From Lacunisphaera sp. (GTDB lineage Bacteria > Verrucomicrobiota > Verrucomicrobiia > Opitutales > Opitutaceae): a stretch of DNA of 62,353 nt. The notes under the pieces were generated by a model. The model ran no database searches. It worked only from the letters and a program-made list of their open reading frames with translations, and had not been told where the DNA came from. The position numbers and the translations under genes were made by a program. Below are positions 16,440-24,861 of the stretch, piece after piece. The stretch spans positions 1 through 62,353 of the forward strand of contig JAQSCO010000007.1 of NCBI GenBank assembly GCA_029945445.1, given 5' to 3'. Each line of letters opens with the position of its first letter. Position 1 is the stretch's first letter.

Positions 16440-17762
16440 TTACTCGACGTTAATGGTCAGCTTCCCGGTCCGATATTGACTCTCCCAGACCTTGAGCACG
16501 TCGGCCGTGTATTTTTCCAACGAGCGTTTCTCACCGACCTGCTTGAGTAATTCCGGGAGCCAGTGCTTGCCGAAACGCACATGCTGGGTCTCGTCCGCGA
16601 TATCGTAGCGGACAAATTGCTCGCTCAAGCGGTCGCCTGATTCCTTGTGGGCCTCAACGCGGCGGTGGCGATACGGGAAGGCATGCACCTCATTGCCCAT
16701 GGTGAGCAGACAGTATTGCATCACCGGAGGGAACTGGCTGCGCCACTTGAAAACGTGAAGGTATTGCGGGGACTTGAATGGGTCCATGCCATGTCCGCGC
16801 ATCCACTCGTATCCCATGAGACAGTGGCGCACCTCGTCATAGAGATGCCGGGCCGAGTCGAATTCAAACTCCCACGGCATGCTCGGCGCCAGGAACATGA
16901 CCAAACCGACGGTCTCGGCGGCCAGCATTTCCGTGGAATACCGCTCGAATTCCTCAACGGTGTGCCCGGCGTAATCCGTCTCGTCGGGCATGGCGGAAAA
17001 ATCTGCCGCGAGATTGCTGAATCGTTCGTCGCGGTTGGCTTCGCGGGGGGCTTGGAATTTTGCGCGACCGACCGGGGCGACCAGCGGGATTTCCGGGCGT
17101 TTTCCCAGTCCGCTGACGCCGCCGCAGGCGGTGAGCAGGAGTGAAATGTATTCCGCCCAAGCTAAGGCGGCGGGCGTGATCTTGCCCGTCCTCGCGGCGT
17201 GCTCAAGGAGCGGCTCCACCCGCGCGAGCCGGGCGCGAAGGTCAAGCAGCGCATGCTTGATGGCGTAGACACTGGGCAGATCGCTGTTGGGGAAAGTTGC
17301 CGTCTCGTGGCTTTCCAATGCGGCGATCAGGCTGGGCGTGACCACGCGATAGAGACCGAGCGCAAGGGCAAATTCATCCGGTGCGTTCGGCAGTTCCTCC
17401 ATCAGGGTGACCAGCGCGGCATCCGTGGGCTTTTGAAAGGCGGGCGACTGAATCTCCCGCAGGCGGAGGTAGAGCGCGTTAACGTGCAGGGCGTTTTCCC
17501 AAATCGTGCGTCCTATTTCGCACTTAAGCTCAAAGGTCGCGGCCTTCGGCAACCAGCCGGTGAGCAGGCGCAGCGATTCATGCAGGACAAAGCGATAGCG
17601 ATTCAGGAGCCGGCGGTTGGCATCAATGTCGAGCGGTTCGGCCCCGGTGGCCGGCAAGTTTGCCTTGGCCAGCCCCCGTTGGCCGCGCGAGGGTTTGGCG
17701 CTCGGGCCTTTGGCTCGAGCCCTTCGGGTGGGCGCGGCGCGCGATGTCGAGCGTTTTTTCAT
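16440..17762 (-). CDS. Putative diiron ferritin-like protein of unknown function
   Basis: 440 residues. After a very basic N-terminal tail (about 30 residues, Arg/Lys/Ala/Pro) the protein is all-helical. Candidate carboxylate-bridged diiron ligands occur in the expected order: E283 (LAAET), E310-V-R-H313 (LYDEVRH), E358 (GNEVH) and E391-T-Q-H394 (ADETQHVRFGKHW). Two ExxH motifs on separate helices are the hallmark of ferritin-like oxidases and hydroxylases; the last motif resembles DUF455/MiaE-like proteins. Its job in an operon of sugar dehydrogenases and an aldolase is unclear: an O2-dependent oxidation of the substrate is conceivable. No signal peptide. Fold confidence is moderate; function unknown. 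Confidence 0.7.
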   Translation of the reverse strand: MKKRSTSRAAPTRRARAKGPSAKPSRGQRGLAKANLPATGAEPLDIDANRRLLNRYRFVLHESLRLLTGWLPKAATFELKCEIGRTIWENALHVNALYLRLREIQSPAFQKPTDAALVTLMEELPNAPDEFALALGLYRVVTPSLIAALESHETATFPNSDLPSVYAIKHALLDLRARLARVEPLLEHAARTGKITPAALAWAEYISLLLTACGGVSGLGKRPEIPLVAPVGRAKFQAPREANRDERFSNLAADFSAMPDETDYAGHTVEEFERYSTEMLAAETVGLVMFLAPSMPWEFEFDSARHLYDEVRHCLMGYEWMRGHGMDPFKSPQYLHVFKWRSQFPPVMQYCLLTMGNEVHAFPYRHRRVEAHKESGDRLSEQFVRYDIADETQHVRFGKHWLPELLKQVGEKRSLEKYTADVLKVWESQYRTGKLTINVE

Positions 17763-17812
17763 GGGGCAAGTTGTGGTCGGGCGGTTGCGAAATGCATTAC
17801 GAACAGCCCATC

Positions 17813-18826
17813 CTAGTTTTCAGGCTGAGCACAAAGGACGCGTCGGCCGCTGTCCCCGGAGGCGAGGGCTGCGAGGTTAAACCTCAGGGTCTGCACGGCC
17901 GCCTCGATAGTGCATAGTCTCCCCGGCTGGCCTTCGACCTGATCGAGGAACAGGTTCGCTTGGGAGGTGAAAGGCGCGTCCCGATCCAGGGGAGGCACCT
18001 CCCGCCAAGTCCAACCAGCATCGCCGAGACGATACGTGCCCCAGCGGCCATTATGGATTTCGATCTTCACGCTGCCGATGGCGGTATTGAACTGCAGGGT
18101 GCTCTCGGTGGGGGCCTGGAACTGGTTGAGCGTATAGTTCACCAACGCTTCGCCGTTCCGGGCGCTGAGATTGACGGTGTCCTCCACGGTCACCGACGGC
18201 AGCACTTGGTGGGCACAATCGCAGAGCACGCTGTCGGTCGGGCCCACCACACTCTCCACCCAGTTGACCGTGTGGGTGAGGGCGTCCTGGATGGCACCGC
18301 CGCCGGTCTGGCGGTCGCGGTAATAAGTCTGGGAATAATGCACCGCATGGGCAGGGCGCAGGCTGGGAAAATTTTGCCCACTGGTTGCGGTCACATGGCG
18401 GATCACTCCGAATACGCCGCTCCGAAGAAAATCACGCGCCTGGATCAGCAGGGGATAGAGGTGCAGCACATAGGCCACGGCAGCCTGGCGGCCCAGGGCA
18501 TCGCGGGCCTGCAGAAGTTCGGGGATCCCCTGCAGAGTATGGGAAAGAGGTTTCTCGATCAGCACATGCTTGCCGCTCTGCAAAGCCAGAAGGGCCATTT
18601 GTATGTGCAGGTGCGCCGGAGTGCAGACCACGACGGTATCAAATTCCTCGCTGGCGACAGCCTTGGCCCAATTACTGGAGGTTGGCACCTTATATTTCCG
18701 GGCCATTTCTTCCAAGAGGCCAGCAGAGGTGTCGCAAGCTGTAAGCTTGCTTCGGCCAGTGTTTTGAAAGCAGCGCAAATGGCGCTCGCCAATGCTGCCG
18801 CATCCAATAATTAAGGTGGAGTGCAT
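17813..18826 (-). CDS. Gfo/Idh/MocA family oxidoreductase
   Basis: 337 residues. N-terminal Rossmann fold 'TLIIGCGSIGERHLRCF', then 'DTVVVCTPAHLHIQMALLAL', the hinge 'HVLIEKPLSH' with the conserved EKP, and 'GGAIQDALTHTVNWVESVVG', where the D-x-x-x-H pattern supplies substrate/catalytic residues. Family enzymes oxidise or reduce sugar hydroxyls with NAD(P). It is first in the eight-gene minus-strand operon and its ATG lies about 104 bases from the TGTATACA site at 18930, divergent from the GntR gene. No ribosome-binding purine run precedes the start. Substrate not predictable; in some nan loci a Gfo/Idh enzyme processes 2,7-anhydro-sialic acid, an alternative worth noting. Confidence 0.88.
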   Translation of the reverse strand: MHSTLIIGCGSIGERHLRCFQNTGRSKLTACDTSAGLLEEMARKYKVPTSSNWAKAVASEEFDTVVVCTPAHLHIQMALLALQSGKHVLIEKPLSHTLQGIPELLQARDALGRQAAVAYVLHLYPLLIQARDFLRSGVFGVIRHVTATSGQNFPSLRPAHAVHYSQTYYRDRQTGGGAIQDALTHTVNWVESVVGPTDSVLCDCAHQVLPSVTVEDTVNLSARNGEALVNYTLNQFQAPTESTLQFNTAIGSVKIEIHNGRWGTYRLGDAGWTWREVPPLDRDAPFTSQANLFLDQVEGQPGRLCTIEAAVQTLRFNLAALASGDSGRRVLCAQPEN

Positions 18827-18927
18827 GAACGGCTGTTTTACTGGCGTAGTTGAAAATGACTCAATTGGTTGTCCCTGATGGTGGGCAGCTTGGGGCTTCG
18901 ATTTACGGGAAAATGGTTGTTGAGTTC

Positions 18928-18939
18928 AATGTATACAAT
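18928..18939. promoter_or_regulatory. Candidate GntR operator, divergent promoter
   Basis: AATGTATACAAT carries TGTATACA (18930-18937) and is itself a near-perfect 12-base palindrome with arms ATTGTA/TGTATA-like halves. It lies 19 bases before the GntR gene and about 100 bases from the divergent operon, so autoregulation plus control of the aldolase/SDR operon is the natural reading. Confidence 0.65.
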
Positions 18940-18956
18940 AGTATCCCTTATTATAT

Positions 18957-19703
18957 ATGAGAAGTGTCAATACTGATGTGGCCTACAATTACATCCGGAA
19001 GAAAATACTTAGCGGCGAATACGCCCCGGGGCAGTCATTGATGACCGAAGTCCTGGCCAAGGACATCAAGGTGAGCCGCACACCGGTTCGCGATGCGCTG
19101 AGGAAGCTCGAGGCGGATGGATTGGTGACAATCCGGGCCCATGTGGGAGCCAGCGTGAAGCAGATGCAGCTCAAGGAATTTCGGGAAACCTGCGACCTGC
19201 GGCTGGCACTAGAGAGCCATGGAGCCGGATTGGCGGCGCTGAACCGAACGGAAAGCGACCTGCACGAGATCAAATTTGCCCTGAGTGCAATGGAACGCCT
19301 GACAGACCAGCTCATTGCGGCAGATAAGGAACAACCAATCTTGGGCGAACTAGCCCGGGAGGACGTGCGGTTTCATGTCGCCATCATGACCGCAGCCAAG
19401 AATGACCTGATGAAAAAGGAAATACTCCGGCTGCACTTGATCAATCGGGTGGTCTGGGGTGCGCCGAGTGAGCAGAGTCTGCTCAAAAAGGCGGATATGG
19501 ATGCGCGTCACCGGGTCGTGTTAGCCAAGCATAAGGATATCTATAAGGCCATTGCCGCCTCTGATCCCGTTGCGGCAAAAAAGGAAATGGAGTTTCATCT
19601 GCAGGACTTGATCGACCACAACTTGAGGCTGATATCCCGAGCCGAAAGCGGGGTCATCGCGAGGGAATTGACGCCTGAGGAGTTGGCTTACCGGTCGACC
19701 TGA
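18957..19703 (+). CDS. GntR-family transcriptional regulator (FadR/FCD subfamily)
   Basis: 248 residues. N-terminal winged helix (about 8-70): 'YNYIRKKILSGEYAPGQSL', recognition-helix region 'VSRTPVRDALRKLEADGLV'. The C-terminal FCD effector domain keeps the metal-site pattern Asp...His...His...His in 'REDVRFHVAIM', 'DARHRVVLAKHKDIY' and 'MEFHLQDL'. Such regulators usually repress sugar-acid catabolic genes and release DNA on binding an acidic ligand; NanR, UxuR and LldR are relatives. Its own promoter contains TGTATACA, and the same site precedes three other operons here, so it is the probable local regulator. The ATG at 18957 has no Shine-Dalgarno and a very short leader. A stem-loop with a T-run follows the stop. 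Confidence 0.92.
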   Translation: MRSVNTDVAYNYIRKKILSGEYAPGQSLMTEVLAKDIKVSRTPVRDALRKLEADGLVTIRAHVGASVKQMQLKEFRETCDLRLALESHGAGLAALNRTESDLHEIKFALSAMERLTDQLIAADKEQPILGELAREDVRFHVAIMTAAKNDLMKKEILRLHLINRVVWGAPSEQSLLKKADMDARHRVVLAKHKDIYKAIAASDPVAAKKEMEFHLQDLIDHNLRLISRAESGVIARELTPEELAYRST

Positions 19704-19713
19704 AGGTGGTCCG

Positions 19714-19742
19714 CAGTCCCGGCTCGTCCGCGGGCTGTTTTT
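19714..19742 (+). terminator. Intrinsic terminator after the GntR gene
   Basis: CAGTCCCG pairs with CGGGCTG (one bulged T) around a 9-base loop, followed immediately by TTTTT (19738-19742). It begins 10 bases after the GntR stop codon, which would make the regulator monocistronic. Confidence 0.6.
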
Positions 19743-20158
19743 CGTCGAGTAAGGGCGCCAGAGCATGCGCGGCTTGTGCAGAGCTATTAAGGCAGGAGCT
19801 TCCCTGATATTACTTCCTTTGCCTGACACAGCGATCAGCGGCCTTAAGTTTTCTGACTGATGATAGGCTGACCATGGGCTTTCCGAATGGCAGCCACAGC
19901 GAAATCAATTGACTTAAACAAAGCGTATTAGTGTGTATACAAATAACGAGCCGAGGAATCCTACTCTCAAATGCCAAATCCGACCAACCCGGGGTTCTGC
20001 TTAGGTCTCGGTCCTGATGCCTTCAACTGGGTCCAGCTTTGCCACATGCTGTATCCTCCCGCGCCAGACGCATGCAAAGAATCGTGCGACTGGAGAAAGA
20101 TTATCGCTGGACAATGAAGCGTCCGGGAACGCGCGCGGTTTTGCCGGAGGGTGGCGCA
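19743..20158. other. Intergenic region before the TIM-barrel/YhcH operon
   Basis: Between the GntR terminator and the GTG start at 20159. It holds the TGTATACA site at 19934. An open frame exists from 20039 to 20158 in phase with the next gene, but its residues look unlike the conserved domain, so I treat it as leader. Nothing else recognisable. Confidence 0.45.
19932..19943. promoter_or_regulatory. Candidate GntR operator upstream of TIM-barrel/YhcH operon
   Basis: TGTGTATACAAA contains TGTATACA at 19934-19941. It lies in a non-coding gap about 220 bases before the likely GTG start at 20159, or 98 bases before an alternative in-frame start at 20039. The match to the sites at 753, 18930 and 26626 is exact over eight bases. 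Confidence 0.58.
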
Positions 20159-21037
20159 GTGAAACACGCCGCTGCCAAGATTCCGTCCCCGGGTTGCCGG
20201 CATAGGCCCCTCTGGCTTTTTGCAACACTTTGGTCGCTGCGAAGGTATCCCTCCTCAAGTCGGGAATGGACCTGGGCGCACAAATTTGCGGCCGTTCGCA
20301 AGGCCGGTTTCATCGGTGTATTCTCACCACCCAATCCAGCGCTGGCGGAACGAGGCACCCTGCGTTATCTCGCCGGCAGCAGCCTGGACGCAGCGGCGAA
20401 GGTGAGTCCGACGCTGCGCGCAGCCAAGAAGCTTGGAGCCATGGCGATTGATATTCAACTCGGCAGCTACTCCACTTCCTTGCCCGATGCTCTCACGCTG
20501 GTGCGAAAAATCCGGGACACAGCGCTTGATTTGGCCTTGCCGTTTGCGATCGAGACCCATCGCGGGACTTTTACTGAGACGCCCGAGGCCACGCTGGCAT
20601 TGAGCATGGCCTTCCAGAGAGCGACTGGGGAACGGCTCCCGCTCTGTCTTGATCACTCCCATTTTGCCGTTGTTCGGCATCTCGTTCCAGGGACTTTTTG
20701 GGCCCGGCTGCGTCACCCCCTGGAGTTGTCCGCAAACGCGGAGCAATTCCACCTGCGTCCGTTCAACGGGCATCATTGCCAGATCCCCGTGTTAAATCAG
20801 CGAGGCAGGAGAGCCCCTGAATACCAGGACTGGCTGGCGGACTATGCGGTCGGCTTATTCTCCTACCTGAGTGCCCAACGCACTGCCACTCCCCTGCTGG
20901 TTGTCGCGGAGATGGGCCATGCCGAGCCAGCCTACGGGCTGAGTTGCTTCGGGGATACTTGGCGGGATGTCCAGCAATTGGCCGTGGATTTACGCCGGCA
21001 GTGGCGCGTCGCCGGGGGAATGGCCGCAGCCCACTGA
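20159..21037 (+). CDS. Sugar phosphate isomerase/epimerase-type TIM barrel
   Basis: About 292 residues of the xylose isomerase-like / AP endonuclease 2 barrel. Likely metal ligands appear in order: Glu in 'PFAIETHRGTF', Asp in 'LCLDHSHFAV', His in 'HLRPFNGHHCQIP' and Glu in 'LLVVAEMGHAE'. The GTG at 20159 is chosen because it is preceded by GGAGGG with a seven-base spacer, one of the few good Shine-Dalgarno sequences in this window; the alternatives, ATG 20114 and 20039, add unconserved residues. Relatives include hydroxypyruvate isomerase, tagatose epimerase and inosose dehydratase. It heads an operon with a YhcH-type protein and an SDR. Substrate unknown. Confidence 0.8.
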   Translation: MKHAAAKIPSPGCRHRPLWLFATLWSLRRYPSSSREWTWAHKFAAVRKAGFIGVFSPPNPALAERGTLRYLAGSSLDAAAKVSPTLRAAKKLGAMAIDIQLGSYSTSLPDALTLVRKIRDTALDLALPFAIETHRGTFTETPEATLALSMAFQRATGERLPLCLDHSHFAVVRHLVPGTFWARLRHPLELSANAEQFHLRPFNGHHCQIPVLNQRGRRAPEYQDWLADYAVGLFSYLSAQRTATPLLVVAEMGHAEPAYGLSCFGDTWRDVQQLAVDLRRQWRVAGGMAAAH

Positions 21038-21070
21038 TGCAGTTCTGAAGCAGCACAAACCACCAACGTC

Positions 21071-21553
21071 ATGATCCTAGATACCCTGGCCCAGGCCGAC
21101 CAATACAATGCGATTTCACCCCGTTTCGCGGAGGCCTTCGCCTTTTTACGGCAATTCACCGGCGAGGCGAAACTTGGCCGCCATGAAATCCGGGGAGAGG
21201 AAATATTCGCGTTGGTGCAGCAGTATGTTACTGCTCCGCTGCCGGGCAAAAAATATGAATCGCACCGCAGGTACATGGACATCCAATATGTCCACCGCGG
21301 ACACGAGGCGATCTATTGGGCACCACTTGCGCGCTTAAAAAGCGCCGTGAGGCCCTATGACCGAGCCGAGGATGCGGCGCTCTATAACCTCGACGGGACA
21401 GACACACCAGTGCTGCTGCTGCCAGGCCAATTTGCGATTTTCCTCCCGGAAGACGGACACATACCCGGATGCGCATGGAATTCGCCGGCTGAGGTGCTCA
21501 AAGTGGTAGTTAAAGTTAAAGTAGATGATGCATATTCACCACGAAATCCCTGA
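21071..21553 (+). CDS. YhcH/YjgK/YiaL family protein (NanQ-type anomerase)
   Basis: 160-residue beta-sandwich protein of the DUF386 family. Conserved pieces are 'KYESHRRYMDIQYVHRGHE', 'GQFAIFLPEDGHIPG' and 'LKVVVKVKV'. The E. coli relative in the nan operon (NanQ) speeds anomer interconversion of sialic acid; EbgC and YiaL are other members, so an anomerase-type role on a sugar or sugar acid is the family expectation. Cytoplasmic. It follows the TIM barrel by 33 bases. Together with the NanA-family aldolase and Asp-box proteins it hints at ulosonic acid chemistry, without proving it. Confidence 0.9.
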   Translation: MILDTLAQADQYNAISPRFAEAFAFLRQFTGEAKLGRHEIRGEEIFALVQQYVTAPLPGKKYESHRRYMDIQYVHRGHEAIYWAPLARLKSAVRPYDRAEDAALYNLDGTDTPVLLLPGQFAIFLPEDGHIPGCAWNSPAEVLKVVVKVKVDDAYSPRNP

Positions 21554-21682
21554 GACATTTTGCTGGCGAGCCGGCAGCAGAAGCGATTCGGCCACTGCTG
21601 GCGATTCGCGTTTGAATTGGGCTGCTTTTGCCAGGCCTTCCACTAAAATATTTGTCGACGGAACAGACTCAAGGATCCTCTT

Positions 21683-22435
21683 ATGAACACTGCCTCTCGC
21701 TTTGCCAATCAAACTGCCATTGTGACCGGAGGGTTATCCGGCATCGGCCTCGCCGTGGTCCGCCGACTCCGCCGCGAAGGTGCAACGGTGGCCATTTTCG
21801 ATTTTGAGACCAAGCCGCTAGCTGCAGCCGGCGGAAAGCCCTTAGTGGACGAATTGGTATTAAAGGTGGACGTGACCAACGAGGCTCAGGTGCAGGAGGC
21901 TGTTGCCACGGTCCTGGCAAAACTTGGCCGCATCGACATCCTGGTGAACAGCGCGGGAGTGACGGGCAAGACAAACGTAAAGTCCCATGAGGTATCATTG
22001 GCTGATTTCGATTTCGTCCTGCGAACAAATGTTTACGGGACGTTTCTGACCTCAAAGCATGTGCTGCCAACCATGCTCGCCCAGGGTTATGGCCGCATCT
22101 TGAACCTCGCGTCGATGGCCGGCAAGGAGGGCAATGCGGGGATGGCCGCCTATTCGAGTTCCAAGGCTGCGGTCATTGCTCTGACCAAAGTCCAGGGCAA
22201 GGAATACGCCGAGACCGGCGTGACCATCAATGCGCTCGCCCCCGCCGTAATCCAGACCCCGATGGTGGATGCCATGCCGCCTGCGCAAGTTAAGGCCAAC
22301 ACCGACAAGATCCCCATGAAGCGCTGCGGAACCTTGGATGAAGTCGCGGCGATGATTACTTTCATCGTTTCTCCGGAAGCCAGCTTTACCACCGGTTTCA
22401 CTTTCGATCTCTCAGGCGGCCGGGCGGTCTACTGA
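21683..22435 (+). CDS. Short-chain dehydrogenase/reductase
   Basis: 250 residues, classical SDR: 'IVTGGLSGIGLAVV', 'ILVNSAGVTG', 'ILNLASMAGK' (Ser), 'AYSSSKAAVIALTK' (Tyr-Lys), 'GFTFDLSGGRAVY' at the end. The SDR family includes 2-keto-3-deoxy-L-fuconate and L-KDR 4-dehydrogenases as well as many sugar dehydrogenases; with a FAH-type hydrolase nearby (30070) this is a candidate for the oxidative branch of KDR breakdown. It lies 129 bases after the YhcH gene, so it may share the operon or have its own promoter. It converges on the MFS gene at 22508. Confidence 0.87.
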   Translation: MNTASRFANQTAIVTGGLSGIGLAVVRRLRREGATVAIFDFETKPLAAAGGKPLVDELVLKVDVTNEAQVQEAVATVLAKLGRIDILVNSAGVTGKTNVKSHEVSLADFDFVLRTNVYGTFLTSKHVLPTMLAQGYGRILNLASMAGKEGNAGMAAYSSSKAAVIALTKVQGKEYAETGVTINALAPAVIQTPMVDAMPPAQVKANTDKIPMKRCGTLDEVAAMITFIVSPEASFTTGFTFDLSGGRAVY

Positions 22436-22507
22436 CGGTTCCCCTCGCGCGGTTATCACGGAGGGCTGCGGCTGCTCGGCCCATGGGGGCGGATGAACTG
22501 CACCCCT

Positions 22508-23752
22508 TCACGCCAAGGGCGCAGGCGGATCTTGGCGCGGACGAATGAACCACATCAACCCGGCACAGCACACGAGACCGAATGCGCCGAAGTTGAAGAC
22601 CGAGGCAATGTTAACATGCGCATCGCGCAGGGCACCACCGACGTAAATGGTCAATCCGCCCACCATGACCGCGCACGCATTCAGGAGGCCAATGCCGGTG
22701 GCGAGGTAGCGGCGGTCAACAATCTGGCAAAGAATCGGCACCATGGTGGCGTCAGGAAAGGGCCGCGCGAAGCCGTAGATGACCATCCCCGCGACAACAA
22801 GCAGCAGAGCGGACGAATTGGCCAACAGCAGCACTCCGGGCAGGGCGACGAGAACGCCGATCACCGCGACCCAGATTCGGCCGCGGGAATGGCGCAGGGT
22901 CAGCCGATCCGCCCACCAACCACCAACCACCACGCCAACGAGACTGGCGGAATAAATGTAGCCCAGGGCCGTCAGGCCGGCGCGGCCCTGTGTCATTTTG
23001 AACTGTTCGTAGAGGTAGGCGGGCAACCAGCCGACGATGGCCCAACTGACCAGACCGAGGAGGCCCCAGAACAGCAAGGCGACCACAAACGCCCGCGTGC
23101 TAAAGAGGCTGACGAGCGCGGCGCGAAGCTGAACGACGGACTCGAGTGCGGGCGCCGGTCCGGCCGGAACCGGCTCGGTGGATCGATCCCGCAGCAGGGC
23201 CAGCAGCACGAGGGAATAGCCGACACCGATCAGGCCGAAAAGCTTGAACACAAAGGTCCACGAGTGGCTGTCGGCGATCCACCCGCCCAATCCGCCAAGA
23301 GCCGACCCCGCAATGATCCCGCTCAAATGGATGCCATTGGCGAAGGCCCGCGTGCCGTGGCGATGGTAGTCCATCAACAGCGCGCCGGCCGCGGGAATAT
23401 AGCAGGCTTCGCTAATGCCCATCAGTGAACGGTAGAACACGAGTTCACCGAACGAAGTCGCATGGGCCGTCAGCCATGTGATCAAGGACCAGACAAAAAG
23501 GGAAAAGATGATTATTCCGCTGCGGCTGAATTTATCCGCGATGAATCCTCCCAGCGGGCTCAAGAGCCCGTAGGTCACTAGGAATGCCGTCGTCAACAAA
23601 CCAAACTGGGCATCCGTCATCACAATCGACTCCTTGATGGAGGCGCGCATGGTGATGAGGATCAGGCGGTCGAGGTAATTGAGACAGGCAACGAACCAGA
23701 GCAAGGCGACGACCAGCCAGGCACGCGGGGGCAGTTTGGAATCAAGGGCCAT
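22508..23752 (-). CDS. MFS transporter (sugar-acid/organic anion type)
   Basis: 414 residues with 12 predicted helices. Typical MFS signatures: 'LNYLDRLILITM' after helix 1, 'GGFIADKFSRSGI' between helices 2 and 3, 'RSLMGISEACYIPAAGALL', and the second-half 'WADRLTLRHSRGR'. It resembles ACS/phthalate-permease-type carriers of organic anions. It ends the minus-strand operon that begins with the amidohydrolase at 26563 and lies 15 bases after the PLP enzyme gene, so it probably imports that operon's substrate. Start ATG at 23752, without a purine-rich site. Confidence 0.87.
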   Translation of the reverse strand: MALDSKLPPRAWLVVALLWFVACLNYLDRLILITMRASIKESIVMTDAQFGLLTTAFLVTYGLLSPLGGFIADKFSRSGIIIFSLFVWSLITWLTAHATSFGELVFYRSLMGISEACYIPAAGALLMDYHRHGTRAFANGIHLSGIIAGSALGGLGGWIADSHSWTFVFKLFGLIGVGYSLVLLALLRDRSTEPVPAGPAPALESVVQLRAALVSLFSTRAFVVALLFWGLLGLVSWAIVGWLPAYLYEQFKMTQGRAGLTALGYIYSASLVGVVVGGWWADRLTLRHSRGRIWVAVIGVLVALPGVLLLANSSALLLVVAGMVIYGFARPFPDATMVPILCQIVDRRYLATGIGLLNACAVMVGGLTIYVGGALRDAHVNIASVFNFGAFGLVCCAGLMWFIRPRQDPPAPLA

Positions 23753-23767
23753 GGATTTGTGTGTGAC

Positions 23768-24856
23768 CTATTGGGTCAGCCCGCGGGCCTCGACCGGCCA
23801 GGCATCGACCGCGTCGTGCCCGTCGGTGACAGTGACCTGGCTGGCAAGATTGATGACCGTGCAGATATGGGCCGGAACGATCTGGAGGCGTTCCCCGATG
23901 CGCAGCGCATCGACGTCCGCCCCGCGAAGGTAGCCATGTTCCTCGTTGACGCGCACCACGGAAATATCGCGTCCGTCATTCACCTGCCCGAAAATATTCG
24001 CCGGCGTGCGGTCGGAGGAAAAAGTCTTGGACCCGGCATCAATGAGCGCGAGCCCCGGCTCGGGTCGATCGACCACCGTGGCCAGTACATGGGCCGCGAC
24101 CGCGGCCGCGGGCATGACGCCGGTGGTCTGCGACAAGGAAAGGTCGCCGAATACATAGGCGCCCGGACGAATCGCCTGCACCCGGCCGGCGCCAAGCTCT
24201 GCGACCAGCCGGGCCGTGACACTGCAGCCGGGCCAAAAGGCAAGGGCCGGATCGATCGAGCGGCGGATCTGATCGAGCCGGTCAAGCATGGCCGTGACCT
24301 GGGTTTTAAGTTCCTCCCGCGAGATGCCGTAGAAGTGCCCCTCGTGGCAGTAGAGGCCGCGCAGGACGAGGTGGCGATTGCCCGCCAGTCGGGCGGCCAG
24401 GCTCATCGCGGTGGGTTGATCGCGAACGCCTTCGCGCCCGAGGCCGGTATCGATCGCCATCATCACCGACAATTTTCGTCCCGCCGCCGCAGCGAGGCGG
24501 ATCAGGGGCTCGAGGTGGGCCTCGCTGGTCAGCGCGACGCGCAGGTCGTCGAGACGATCCGCCAGCGCCGCGATCCGCGGGGCCTGGCCGGGATCAACCA
24601 GCGAATGCGCGACAAAAATGGCACGGACCCCGGAAGGGAGCATGGCCTCGGCTTCGCCCAGCTTGGCGCACGTCAGGCCGCGCGCCCCCGCCGCGAGCTG
24701 TTGACGGGCGACGGCGACCATCTTGTGCGTTTTCATGTGCGGGCGCAGCTCGATGCCGTGCGTGTCGCAGGTGGCCTGCATGTCCCGGATGTTCGCCGCA
24801 AGCTTCACCCGGTCGATCAGGATCGCCGGGGTGGGTAGCGTGGACAAGGTGGGCAT
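23768..24856 (-). CDS. D-threonine aldolase/D-serine dehydratase-like PLP enzyme
   Basis: 362 residues of the fold III PLP family (alanine-racemase-like N-terminal barrel plus a C-terminal domain). PLP Lys K42 lies in 'RPHMKTHK'; 'DTGLGREGV' and 'YCHEGHFYG' line the barrel; 'PGAYVFGD' provides the conserved Tyr; and the C-terminal 'IVPAHICTVINL' gives the His-x-Cys metal site. Members cleave D-beta-hydroxy amino acids or dehydrate D-serine-type substrates with a divalent metal. ATG at 24856 is used because the frame upstream to 24970 overlaps the SDR gene. It lies five bases after that SDR. A D-configured hydroxy amino acid is the expected substrate, to be tested. Confidence 0.88.
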   Translation of the reverse strand: MPTLSTLPTPAILIDRVKLAANIRDMQATCDTHGIELRPHMKTHKMVAVARQQLAAGARGLTCAKLGEAEAMLPSGVRAIFVAHSLVDPGQAPRIAALADRLDDLRVALTSEAHLEPLIRLAAAAGRKLSVMMAIDTGLGREGVRDQPTAMSLAARLAGNRHLVLRGLYCHEGHFYGISREELKTQVTAMLDRLDQIRRSIDPALAFWPGCSVTARLVAELGAGRVQAIRPGAYVFGDLSLSQTTGVMPAAAVAAHVLATVVDRPEPGLALIDAGSKTFSSDRTPANIFGQVNDGRDISVVRVNEEHGYLRGADVDALRIGERLQIVPAHICTVINLASQVTVTDGHDAVDAWPVEARGLTQ

Positions 24857-24861
24857 GTGGA

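Noticed and set aside
20039..20158. Upstream in-frame extension of the TIM-barrel gene
   Set aside because: Residues are unlike the family N-terminus, whereas the GTG at 20159 has a well-spaced GGAGGG ahead of it.
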